From the NCBI GenBank assembly GCA_948468385.1, contig CAOKHZ010000040.1:1-33136 (forward strand): 33,136 nt of DNA, read 5' to 3'. The notes under the pieces were generated by a model. It saw only the letters and a list, made by a program, of their open reading frames with translations. It was not told where the DNA came from and did not search any database. Position 1 is the stretch's first letter; each line of letters begins with the position of its first letter. Positions 7,346 to 13,638 of the stretch are shown here, one piece after another. The stretch is from an uncultured Faecalicatena sp. Lineage in GTDB: Bacteria; Bacillota; Clostridia; Lachnospirales; Lachnospiraceae. Position numbers and translations under genes: made by a program.

Positions 7346-9076
7346 TTATTCTTGTAAGCTGCTTTTCCACTGCTCAATCTCATTCGCTTTCCCCAACGTC
7401 AAAAGCCACCCTTCGAATTGCGCATCCAAATTATCATTATCATCCATCAACTCCTGGCATATTGTTTCAAAGGCATCATACGATTGTGCTAATTCTTTTT
7501 TCAAGTATTCTGTAAATTCTTGTATGGACTGAAACCGAATTCCATTTTTTAAAAACACTTTTTTCCCGGACAGCATGTAGGCAAGACGATAATAATTTGT
7601 AAATTTTTGCTTGACATCCCGCTTAAATGCCCGATGATTGGACTCTATCGCCCTTACCGCATCTGCCCTCCGCATATCATCGCCATCCATATAAGTGACA
7701 TATTGAGACAAAACGCCTTTCTTCAAAAGTTCATCCATCAGTGAATATACAGTAGAATCCCGCGTCCACAAACTTTCCAAAAACTTGTCCCCAAGCATTT
7801 CTATATTGTCAAATCGGTTCTCCTTCCACACAAAAGCCGTCATGGCCGCATCAATCTTATATAATGTCTTAAAGAAAATGAAATCCTCGTCCCCTTTGGC
7901 CACTTCATCCTCCGCATCCATGCAATAACCTGCAATCTCCGCATCAACATCTTTAAAATATGCCGACAAAAGCCCCCGGAACAATTGCTTTTTCCCGTCT
8001 TTCCAATGATTTGCCAATGCCTCTACCAGCTTCTGCTTATCCGTATAGGTCTGACCCAGAAATTTATACGGCTTGACATCTCCCGAAATCGTAGTCGCCC
8101 CTATTATTTCGCCTGGAATCGGTTGCTTTATGCCCACGCACCATTTAAGAATTTCCTCATAGCCCCAGCGCCTGTTTGGATTTGCCTTGTTCTTCCTGTT
8201 CGTGATATCCGGATAAGTCAAGGCATTAATCAAAACCTTCAGTTCCTCCTCCATTTCGGACGGCAATGGAAGCCTTTGGACGGACACGAATTGTTCAATT
8301 TCATCCTGGCTCATTCTCTCATAAGGCGTATGCCCACAGTATAACTCAAACAAGGTGATTCCCAATGAATAATAATCAGATTCACTCAAAAAAAGATTCT
8401 TAAACGTCTCTGGTGCCGAATACTCCGGAGTCATCCCCGTCCTTGTCACGATGACCGTGTTGCCATCCTCCCGAATCGAGCTGATGCCAAAGTCAATAAT
8501 CGCAACGTCTTGTCCATTGTCGGCAAGCATGATGTTTGAGGGTTTTAAGTCCTTATGTATGATTCCATTGTCATGCAACACCTTTAACCCTTCGTTCAAG
8601 GCCGGTATAATTCCGCCCTTTAATTCCTCATAAGAAAATGTTTTCCCTTCCAAACTTCCATTTCGATAATATGGCAGTATTTCATACGGAAACTCATTCC
8701 ATACATTTGTAGAAAACACTTGTGCGACATATGGAGAATCTATGGATTTTAATTTCTCCGTCACCTCTTCTTTGATGGCCATTTTTCTCCTATATATCTT
8801 TGCGACATATTCACCATTCCCATCAGAGCATATGTACAAATCCGCCTCACCAGTAGATACGTTCAATCTCGACGTGATTTTATACTTCCCCTCCAAAACT
8901 TCTCCGACCATGCTCATGCCACCATCTCTTACTTGCCCATTTACCACCGTGGCATTATCTTTACTTACTTCATTTAGTACTGTCACGTTCACCATTTCAT
9001 TTAACACCGTCACGTTCTCGGTCTCATTCAGAATTGTCGCATTCACGCTCTCGTTTAACACGGTTTTATCACTCAC
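7346..9076 (-). CDS. Ser/Thr protein kinase with N-terminal T-V-L-N-E repeats
   Basis: Transfers phosphate from ATP to Ser/Thr of proteins. The GTG at 9076 is the preferred start (AGGGG 7 bases upstream), giving about 576 aa; an ATG eight codons earlier has no ribosome site. Residues 4-46 hold tandem copies of a nine-residue unit ending T-V/I-L-N-E. The Hanks-type kinase domain spans about 60-290: V-A-K lysine (about 93), catalytic H-K-D-L-K-P-S-N (D about 176), D-F-G (about 195-197) and S-A-P-E (about 220-223). The Gly-rich loop is weak. The C-terminal half (about 315-576) is a helical region with no recognised domain and no membrane segment, unlike PASTA kinases such as PrkC. It is the first gene of a seven-gene operon with FHA and PP2C partners, behind the promoter at 9180-9208. 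Confidence 0.93.
   Translation of the reverse strand: MSDKTVLNESVNATILNETENVTVLNEMVNVTVLNEVSKDNATVVNGQVRDGGMSMVGEVLEGKYKITSRLNVSTGEADLYICSDGNGEYVAKIYRRKMAIKEEVTEKLKSIDSPYVAQVFSTNVWNEFPYEILPYYRNGSLEGKTFSYEELKGGIIPALNEGLKVLHDNGIIHKDLKPSNIMLADNGQDVAIIDFGISSIREDGNTVIVTRTGMTPEYSAPETFKNLFLSESDYYSLGITLFELYCGHTPYERMSQDEIEQFVSVQRLPLPSEMEEELKVLINALTYPDITNRKNKANPNRRWGYEEILKWCVGIKQPIPGEIIGATTISGDVKPYKFLGQTYTDKQKLVEALANHWKDGKKQLFRGLLSAYFKDVDAEIAGYCMDAEDEVAKGDEDFIFFKTLYKIDAAMTAFVWKENRFDNIEMLGDKFLESLWTRDSTVYSLMDELLKKGVLSQYVTYMDGDDMRRADAVRAIESNHRAFKRDVKQKFTNYYRLAYMLSGKKVFLKNGIRFQSIQEFTEYLKKELAQSYDAFETICQELMDDNDNLDAQFEGWLLTLGKANEIEQWKSSLQE
8938..9066 (-). repeat. Tandem 27-nt coding repeat (T-V-L-N-E units) in kinase N-terminus
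   Basis: Within the kinase gene a 27-base unit is repeated in frame, with Thr codons at residues 5, 14, 23 and 32 spaced exactly nine residues apart and a fifth, weaker unit (T-V-V-N-G) at 43. The copies differ at third-codon and some first-codon positions, so the peptide has been kept while the DNA has drifted. Confidence 0.85.
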
Positions 9077-9179
9077 GTTACCACCCCTTGCCTTTATCAT
9101 TCAATTATCCACGTTTTATTTAAAACTTCTTACTTTTACCATATCCTTTATGGCCAAAACCATTGTTTTATTCTTAATT

Positions 9180-9208
9180 AGTATACTCATTTTTACGAAA
9201 TTCGTCAA
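9180..9208 (-). promoter_or_regulatory. Sigma-A-type promoter of the kinase-FHA-AAA operon
   Basis: On the minus strand TTGACG (9203-9208) and TATACT (9180-9185) are separated by 17 bases, a near-consensus pair. Transcription would start near 9173, about 97 bases before the GTG of the kinase. It is the only strong promoter seen upstream of the seven-gene run. Confidence 0.75.
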
Positions 9209-9252
9209 CGTTTGCAAAATAAAATACAGATATACAAAGTGCATATGTACAC

Positions 9253-9291
9253 AAAAAAGACTGCCACAATTTCAATTCTCTTGCAACAGCC
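9253..9291 (-). terminator. Rho-independent terminator of the trmB-trx-bsh operon
   Basis: On the minus strand an 11-bp stem (GGCTGTTGCAA with TTGTGGCAGTC, with several G-T pairs) is followed by six T residues (9253-9258). It lies about 90 bases after the stop codon of the choloylglycine hydrolase gene and just before the kinase promoter, separating the two operons. Confidence 0.7.
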
Positions 9292-9380
9292 TTTATCTTG
9301 CCGTTCGTATTTCGTCTTTTTCGACACCACCACTCACGTCTCTTCTTTTTCGCCCTACCCTGGCCGGCCGTGAATAATAG

Positions 9381-10355
9381 CTAATTCTGCATCCAAACCT
9401 GCTCCCTTTGAATCGGCTCATACCTTGTCAGCCGAAACCCGTCCAAATCCACGTTGTACATATGAACCGCCGTAATCTGGTGATTTTCATACGTCGTATA
9501 ATAATAAATCCCTTTCTGCGTGTTGCAACACGACGTATAGTGCGTAATGTAATATTTTCCTTCCCCCATGCAACAACATCCCCGCAACTGCTCCACGCAA
9601 CCCAAAATATGGAAAAACTGGCTGACACTCTCCAACTCCGAATCCCCGGAAACCGAGTTCAGCTTCGCGAACGCCGCCTTGATAAAGCGCGACTGGGACG
9701 ACCAGTCACCCGGAAGCCCCATCGCCCCCATTCCGTTGCTATACGTCTTTAACGGCAGCTTGCTGCAAAAATTATTCTTCGGTTCCTCTATTGACAAATA
9801 CATATAATTATTGAGCTGGAACATTTGCTCGCCAAACGTCGGATTATTCGTCAATACCCCGACTTCGTTGTCAAACACCTGAACGCCGTTTTCGGTCGAT
9901 TCCAGGGTTATCACCTCGGTGCTGTCCGCAATCATCCAGTGAAGCTCGGAGGGTGGCAGTTCCCCATTGACGCAAATATTAACAAGGTTGAGATTTTTTA
10001 TCAGTTCCTTTGCCTCTCCTACCGTGGCGCAACGCCCCAAAAGCCATGGTATCAACTCAAAGGGGGCCACGTTGTATTTTCCCTCTTCCGCCTCGTTATA
10101 ATGCGCGTTTCCAATAAAATTCAAGCCGGCAATTCCCAGTCCCTTTTCATTCACCGCCTCGTAGTACAACGGCACGTCTTCGACCACGTGCGCCATGCCA
10201 ATCATCGCATAATGACTGTGCATCACGCCCATGTTGCGAAAACGAAAGCTAAAATTCCGGGGGGTGATTACCACCTCGTCCCCATAAGAAAAATCAAGAT
10301 CCAGCGTACGCCCAAAATAAAAATCTTTTGTCATATACGTCGCCGCCGTGCACAT
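9381..10355 (-). CDS. Choloylglycine hydrolase family protein (bile-salt-hydrolase-like)
   Basis: Ntn-type hydrolase that cleaves linear amides, here most likely the glycine/taurine amide of conjugated bile acids. The product is 324 aa, the usual length. After Met removal Cys2 would be the nucleophile (M-C-T-A-A). Other family residues are visible: G-R-T-L-D (R16, D19), the N-N-P-T-F segment in G-V-L-T-N-N-P-T-F, L-P-G-D-W-S-S-Q-S-R-F, and an L-R-G followed by H-Y-T-S-C. The C-terminal G-I-Y-Y-Y-T-T-Y-E-N stretch is typical of bile salt hydrolases, making penicillin V acylase less likely, though substrate cannot be settled from sequence. No signal peptide, so it is cytoplasmic. GGGAGG precedes the ATG. 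It is the last gene of the trmB-trx operon; the link to these genes is unclear. Confidence 0.9.
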   Translation of the reverse strand: MCTAATYMTKDFYFGRTLDLDFSYGDEVVITPRNFSFRFRNMGVMHSHYAMIGMAHVVEDVPLYYEAVNEKGLGIAGLNFIGNAHYNEAEEGKYNVAPFELIPWLLGRCATVGEAKELIKNLNLVNICVNGELPPSELHWMIADSTEVITLESTENGVQVFDNEVGVLTNNPTFGEQMFQLNNYMYLSIEEPKNNFCSKLPLKTYSNGMGAMGLPGDWSSQSRFIKAAFAKLNSVSGDSELESVSQFFHILGCVEQLRGCCCMGEGKYYITHYTSCCNTQKGIYYYTTYENHQITAVHMYNVDLDGFRLTRYEPIQREQVWMQN

Positions 10356-10389
10356 AGACTGCCTCCCTCACCTTGTCTTTTTTATATCT

Positions 10390-10445
10390 CCTATTTCGTT
10401 CACCCTATTTCATTCGTCTTGTTTCGTTCGTCCTATTCATCCACT
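10390..10445. repeat. Degenerate 14-nt tandem repeat in the trx-bsh spacer
   Basis: Three to four 14-base units on the plus strand start at 10390, 10404, 10418 and 10432, of the type CCTATTTCGTTCAC with one to four changes; the fourth is the weakest. They fill the spacer between the thioredoxin-like gene and the choloylglycine hydrolase gene and are purine-rich on the transcribed minus strand. Confidence 0.55.
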
Positions 10446-10476
10446 CACCCTGCTTTTCGCGTCCTGCCCTTTTCCC

Positions 10477-10839
10477 CTACTGCTCGTATCCAGTCTCTTT
10501 TGCCCCGCCTTGCCGTTCCTCCATTATCGCTTCTTTTACCATCTCTTCCAGAGCCTCTCTGTCGCGCACCCCGTTCGCCGCCGCGATGGGCTTCGCCTTC
10601 CAGAACACCACGTAGGTTGGCACGATTTCCACCTCGAACTTCTCGGATAAATCCTTCGATTCTTCCATGTCAATCTGGCAAACCTTCATCCAGAAATCGT
10701 TTTCCCTCGCCAATTCTTCTATCACGTCCTCCATCATCGCGCACTTTGCGCACCAGTCGGCATAAAATTCCACCAATACCGGCTTCGTCGCCATGAGCAC
10801 TTCGCGCGCGTAATTTGCCGAAGTCACTTTCTGTTTCAT
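10477..10839 (-). CDS. Thioredoxin-like protein with WCAKC active site
   Basis: The product is about 120 aa from the ATG at 10839, a single thioredoxin fold. The active site is W29-C30-A31-K32-C33 in place of the usual W-C-G-P-C, and the cis-proline is present in I-V-P74-T-Y. The K-P-V-L-V-E-F-Y-A-D strand before it is typical. A longer in-frame reading upstream is purine-rich spacer sequence and is not favoured. The changed CxxC dipeptide should alter redox potential or partner choice, so it is better called thioredoxin-like than TrxA. It acts in the cytoplasm (no signal peptide). It is the third gene of the trmB operon; no thioredoxin reductase is nearby. Confidence 0.85.
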   Translation of the reverse strand: MKQKVTSANYAREVLMATKPVLVEFYADWCAKCAMMEDVIEELARENDFWMKVCQIDMEESKDLSEKFEVEIVPTYVVFWKAKPIAAANGVRDREALEEMVKEAIMEERQGGAKETGYEQ

Positions 10840-10887
10840 ACCCTCGCACCTTCCTCTATTTTCTTCCTCTATTTCTTCCATTTCCTT

Positions 10888-11034
10888 CTATTTTCTTCCA
10901 CAATGTTCGTCCGGGTTGAGCGCCTGGTACACTTCGGCGAATATCTTCTGCAATTTGAGCAGCTTCCGGTTCAGCTCCGGCTTGCAGTACAGTGTCTCAC
11001 AAATGTAATTCTTCCATGTTTTCCGTCTTCTCAT
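10888..11034 (-). CDS. Small 48-aa protein of unknown function
   Basis: A short minus-strand frame fits the gap between trmB and the thioredoxin-like gene. It starts at an ATG at 11034 with GAGGGAAG about 6-8 bases upstream and stops at 10888, encoding 48 residues: a basic start (M-R-R-R-K-T-W-K), two Cys near the front (I-C-E-T-L-Y-C), then an amphipathic helix (L-N-R-K-L-L-K-L-Q-K-I-F-A-E-V-Y-Q-A-L) and a C-terminal H-C-G-R-K. Codon use is like its neighbours and the gap is otherwise unexplained. No family is recognised. A non-coding spacer cannot be excluded. Confidence 0.5.
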   Translation of the reverse strand: MRRRKTWKNYICETLYCKPELNRKLLKLQKIFAEVYQALNPDEHCGRK

Positions 11035-11122
11035 GCCAGTCTTCCCTCACACGTCCAGGTTCTCGTTCGCCGAAAATACGCCTCGAAAACACCCTTTCAC
11101 CCTTATCATATGCAGGTGGCAC

Positions 11123-11860
11123 TCATCTGGTTCCTATCTCAAAAATCCCCTTATGGATGGGGTTTCCCATCATGGAAAATTTTTCCTCGTACTCGGTCAT
11201 GACGTTCCCCCGGCTCATCACCTCATCATGGTGCAGGTCGCGGGTCACTGCCAAAACTTCCCATCCCGCCTCCTTTGCCTGCTGCAAGGAAAAATCAAAC
11301 AATCCCACGTTGTCCGTCTTAAATTCCACCGTCCCGCCTGATGCCAGCACCTTGGAAAATACTGTCAAAAATTCCTTTGACACCAACCGTCTCTTGGCAT
11401 GCTTGGCCTTCGGCCACGGATCGGAGAAATTCAGGTAAATTTTTTCGACTTCTCCCTTGGCAAATACGTCGGCCAGACAAGCCGCGTCCATGCATATCAG
11501 GCGAATGTTGTCAAGAGACTTCGCCGCACCTGAGACTTCCACTACCCGCGTCCCGCTCGAATCTTCGGTCGCGTCCGCCTTCCCCCGCATTTCTCCCGCC
11601 CCGGCCACGAGCGCGTCATACCGCTCCACCGCGCGTAAAAGTACACTTGAATACCGCTCTATGCCGACGTAATTGATCTCCGGGTGCGCTTCTGCCATTT
11701 TTGTCAAAAATTGTCCTTTTCCCATCCCGATTTCAATGTGGATGGGATGCTTGTTTCCAAACGCCTCGTTCCAATTCCCCTTCTGTTTCTCCGGGGCGTT
11801 TATCACCGCCGCATGAGCCGAAATCACGTCATTCGCCCTCGGTATGTTTCTTAATCTCAT
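11123..11860 (-). CDS. trmB: tRNA (guanine-N7-)-methyltransferase TrmB
   Basis: Methylates N7 of G46 in the variable loop of tRNA, using S-adenosylmethionine, in the cytoplasm. The product is about 245 aa from the ATG at 11860, chosen for the AGGAGA 7-8 bases upstream; the open frame continues to 12142 but that part is leader sequence. The SAM loop E-I-G-M-G-K-G (about 43-49), the V-G-I-E strand (about 65-68) and the N-F-S-D-P-W-P-K catalytic motif with the following K-R-R-L are all present. An insertion of roughly 30 residues (about 85-114, Gly/Ala/Glu-rich) separates the second and third strands, making it longer than usual TrmB proteins of about 215 aa. It opens the operon and is transcribed from the promoter at 11972-12000. 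Confidence 0.93.
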   Translation of the reverse strand: MRLRNIPRANDVISAHAAVINAPEKQKGNWNEAFGNKHPIHIEIGMGKGQFLTKMAEAHPEINYVGIERYSSVLLRAVERYDALVAGAGEMRGKADATEDSSGTRVVEVSGAAKSLDNIRLICMDAACLADVFAKGEVEKIYLNFSDPWPKAKHAKRRLVSKEFLTVFSKVLASGGTVEFKTDNVGLFDFSLQQAKEAGWEVLAVTRDLHHDEVMSRGNVMTEYEEKFSMMGNPIHKGIFEIGTR

Positions 11861-11971
11861 AAATATCTCCTTTTCACGTTTACTGACAAACTGCCCTGCG
11901 GCAGGTCTACTCTCCGCTTCGGTCGTTACTCGCGGGAATACTGCGTGGTAAACATTTCCGCCATGCAGTAT

Positions 11972-12000
11972 AGTATAGCCCATCACTTTCTTATTTTCAA
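11972..12000 (-). promoter_or_regulatory. Sigma-A-type promoter of the trmB operon
   Basis: On the minus strand TTGAAA (11995-12000) and TATACT (11972-11977) are 17 bases apart. Transcription would begin near 11965, giving a leader of about 105 bases before the trmB ATG. Confidence 0.65.
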
Positions 12001-12144
12001 TAGAACGCGGCCATATTTTGCCGCAGCCTTGGCATCCTTTGGGGACAATCGTTTGCATACCCGTAAATTCCATGCCACCATGCACAAAATAAGGTCGCAA
12101 AACGTAAAAACCTTGCAAAATTTGACGAGAATCATTTTTCAATC

Positions 12145-12172
12145 TTGCATTTTTCCGAAAAAGGTGTATGAT
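12145..12172 (+). promoter_or_regulatory. Probable promoter of the V-ATPase operon
   Basis: TTGCAT (12145-12150) and TATGAT (12167-12172) are separated by 16 bases, about 40 bases before the GTG start of the first V-ATPase gene. The match is moderate, but position and orientation fit and no better pair is nearby. Confidence 0.5.
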
Positions 12173-12210
12173 ATAGGTCGGTGAAAAAATACTAAGGGAG
12201 GGGTTAAATC

Positions 12211-12525
12211 GTGGACACTATTGTAAAGAAGCTGACCGAAATAGAATCTGCCGCGTCTGCCATCGTACGCCACGCCGAATCGCAAAAAGAAGTCCTTGAA
12301 CGCGAATACCAGGCGAAACGCAAGTCGTTTGACGAGGGCATGGAACGCCAGACCACGGCAAGCGTGGAAAAAATCCGCGGCGAACTGGATCAAAATTTGA
12401 AAAAGCTTTCCATCGGTCGGGAAAACTGCGGCGATGACTCAATCACGGCATTGCAAAAAGAGTTCGAGGAATCGCACACCCAGTACGCGCAGGACATATT
12501 AAAACGGATAACAGAGGTGTCATGA
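12211..12525 (+). CDS. ntpF: V-type ATPase peripheral-stalk subunit (G/H-like)
   Basis: The product is 104 aa, an almost continuous charged helix (Glu/Lys/Gln-rich), as in the NtpF/AhaH stalk subunits that pair with subunit E and hold the catalytic head against the membrane part. No membrane segment. It starts with GTG at 12211, preceded by GGGAGGGG at 7-8 bases. It opens the V-ATPase operon; its stop codon overlaps the ATG of subunit C (ATGA). The assignment rests on length, composition and position at the head of the operon, since these stalk proteins are poorly conserved. Confidence 0.78.
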   Translation: MDTIVKKLTEIESAASAIVRHAESQKEVLEREYQAKRKSFDEGMERQTTASVEKIRGELDQNLKKLSIGRENCGDDSITALQKEFEESHTQYAQDILKRITEVS

Positions 12526-13577
12526 TGGGAAATCTACTCACTTATGGCGGAATCGTGACCAAGATTCGCGCGATGGAATCCAAGCTGTTGACCCCGCGGG
12601 ATTTCGAAGAAATTGCCGGACTGCACGGCGTTCCCGCCGTCATCGCCTGGTTGCGTGATAACGGGTTTTACCCTTTCGTCCTCGACGATTTGACCGACGA
12701 ACACCTGCACCGCGGGGACATTGAAAAGCTACTGATCAACCAGCTTTATTACGATTATATGAAGATTTATCGTTTCTGCGGACTAGAGCAGAGGAAATTC
12801 CTTTCCTTATATATTATGCGTTATGAGACGGACCTGATTGACTACTGCCTGCGCATCGTCATCAACCATTACCAGGAACCGTTCGACTTAAACTACAAAA
12901 AAGACTTTTTCGACCAGTACTCGCAGATTTCCATTGAAAAGCTGATCACCTCGCGCACGACGGACCAGCTTATTGAAAACCTTAAGGATACCGAGTATTA
13001 CCAGCCTTTGAGCGCGCTCCGCGAAAAGACGGGCATCACCCTCTTTGATTATGACCTGGCGCTGGATCAGTACCGTTTTCACAAGTTATGGAAGAACCGT
13101 AAAAACGTCTTAAACAAGACCGAGCGGGACATTTACACCAGAAGTTACGGTTCCAAGATCGACCTCTTGAACCTCCAGTGGATTTACCGGGCCAAGAAGT
13201 ATTACAATATGGAACCGGTGGACATTTATAACCTGCTGATACCGGTACATTTCAAGATGTCCACGGAACTCGTAAAAGAACTCGTGGAAGCGCCCACGCC
13301 GGAGGATTTCTTAAACAGCATGCTCAAGGTTTCCTACATGAGGCATCCTGATTCCCTGCGGAACCTGACGCTGGAACAGATGTATCGGCAGTGCTTGAAG
13401 CAGCTTTATGTCGCCGACGCAAGGCGCAATCCTTATTCGATTGCCTCGATTTACTCTTACCTTTTCAAAAAGGAAGAGGAACTCGAACGGCTGACCGCCG
13501 CCATAGAATGCGTCCGCTACGGTTTGCCGCCAAACGAGACGCTTGCACATTGTGGACTCGCGGTACAAGGGATGTAG
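12522..13577 (+). CDS. ntpC: V-type ATPase subunit C (central-stalk socket)
   Basis: The product is 351 aa, the usual length for the archaeal/bacterial C (d-like) subunit, an all-helical funnel that connects the rotor stalk to the membrane c ring. The N-terminus G-G-I-V-T-K-I-R-A-M-E-S-K-L-L and repeated L-x-x-Y-x-x-x-E/R-x-D-L segments are typical. The start overlaps the previous stop codon, indicating translational coupling. A hairpin and a new ribosome site separate it from subunit I. Order in the operon is stalk-C-I-K-F-E-A-B-D, so subunit C comes earlier than in Enterococcus hirae. Confidence 0.9.
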   Translation: MMGNLLTYGGIVTKIRAMESKLLTPRDFEEIAGLHGVPAVIAWLRDNGFYPFVLDDLTDEHLHRGDIEKLLINQLYYDYMKIYRFCGLEQRKFLSLYIMRYETDLIDYCLRIVINHYQEPFDLNYKKDFFDQYSQISIEKLITSRTTDQLIENLKDTEYYQPLSALREKTGITLFDYDLALDQYRFHKLWKNRKNVLNKTERDIYTRSYGSKIDLLNLQWIYRAKKYYNMEPVDIYNLLIPVHFKMSTELVKELVEAPTPEDFLNSMLKVSYMRHPDSLRNLTLEQMYRQCLKQLYVADARRNPYSIASIYSYLFKKEEELERLTAAIECVRYGLPPNETLAHCGLAVQGM

Positions 13578-13584
13578 GATGAGA

Positions 13585-13616
13585 TTACTATCGCGGCCGT
13601 TGGCCGTGAATAGTAA
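13585..13616. repeat. Hairpin with GTGAATAGTAAC motif between ntpC and ntpI
   Basis: The left arm TTACTATCGCGGCC (13585-13598) pairs with GGCCGTGAATAGTAA (13602-13616), with one unpaired base and one G-T pair, around a 3-base loop. It fills the short gap between the C and I genes and ends just before the GGGAGG of ntpI. No T-run follows, so it is not a standard terminator; it could set the relative amount of I or stabilise the mRNA. Confidence 0.6.
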
Positions 13617-13638
13617 CACAGAACGGGAGGTAGATTTA

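Larger units (their letters stand above)
9077..9380. other. Intergenic region between bile-salt-hydrolase-like gene and kinase operon
   Basis: This gap of about 300 bases holds the terminator of the bsh operon (9253-9291) and the promoter of the kinase operon (9180-9208), both minus strand, leaving an untranslated leader of about 95 bases before the kinase. Near the bsh stop codon lies a G-G-C-C-rich segment with a GTGAATAATAGC motif (9370-9381) related to a motif found elsewhere in the window. No further gene is seen. Confidence 0.6.
11861..12210. other. Divergent intergenic region between trmB and the V-ATPase operon
   Basis: About 350 bases holding two outward-facing promoters: one for trmB (11972-12000, minus) and one for the V-ATPase genes (12145-12172, plus). 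The trmB leader includes a small CTGCC/GGCAG hairpin (about 11889-11905) and a CCGAAGCGGAG...GTAGA segment resembling part of the repeat at 21739-21825. The minus-strand frame stays open here but shows no family similarity and no ribosome site. Confidence 0.55.

Noticed and set aside
1416-9208. Type VI secretion regulatory module (PpkA/PppA/Fha/ClpV)
   Set aside because: Kinase, phosphatase, FHA and Clp-type ATPase are all present, but no sheath, Hcp, VgrG, baseplate or membrane-complex genes are seen, and the organism appears to be a Firmicute.
10390-10445. Short tandem units as a CRISPR array
   Set aside because: Units are 14 bases, directly abutting and degenerate, with no spacers and no cas genes.
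9825-10796. Long plus-strand frame of 323 codons opposite the bsh and thioredoxin-like genes
   Set aside because: It mirrors two well-supported genes, has low-complexity Pro/Ser/Arg composition and no family motifs.
11861-12142. Upstream extension of trmB by 94 codons
   Set aside because: The ATG at 11860 has a strong ribosome site, the extension has no family similarity, and a good promoter lies inside it.
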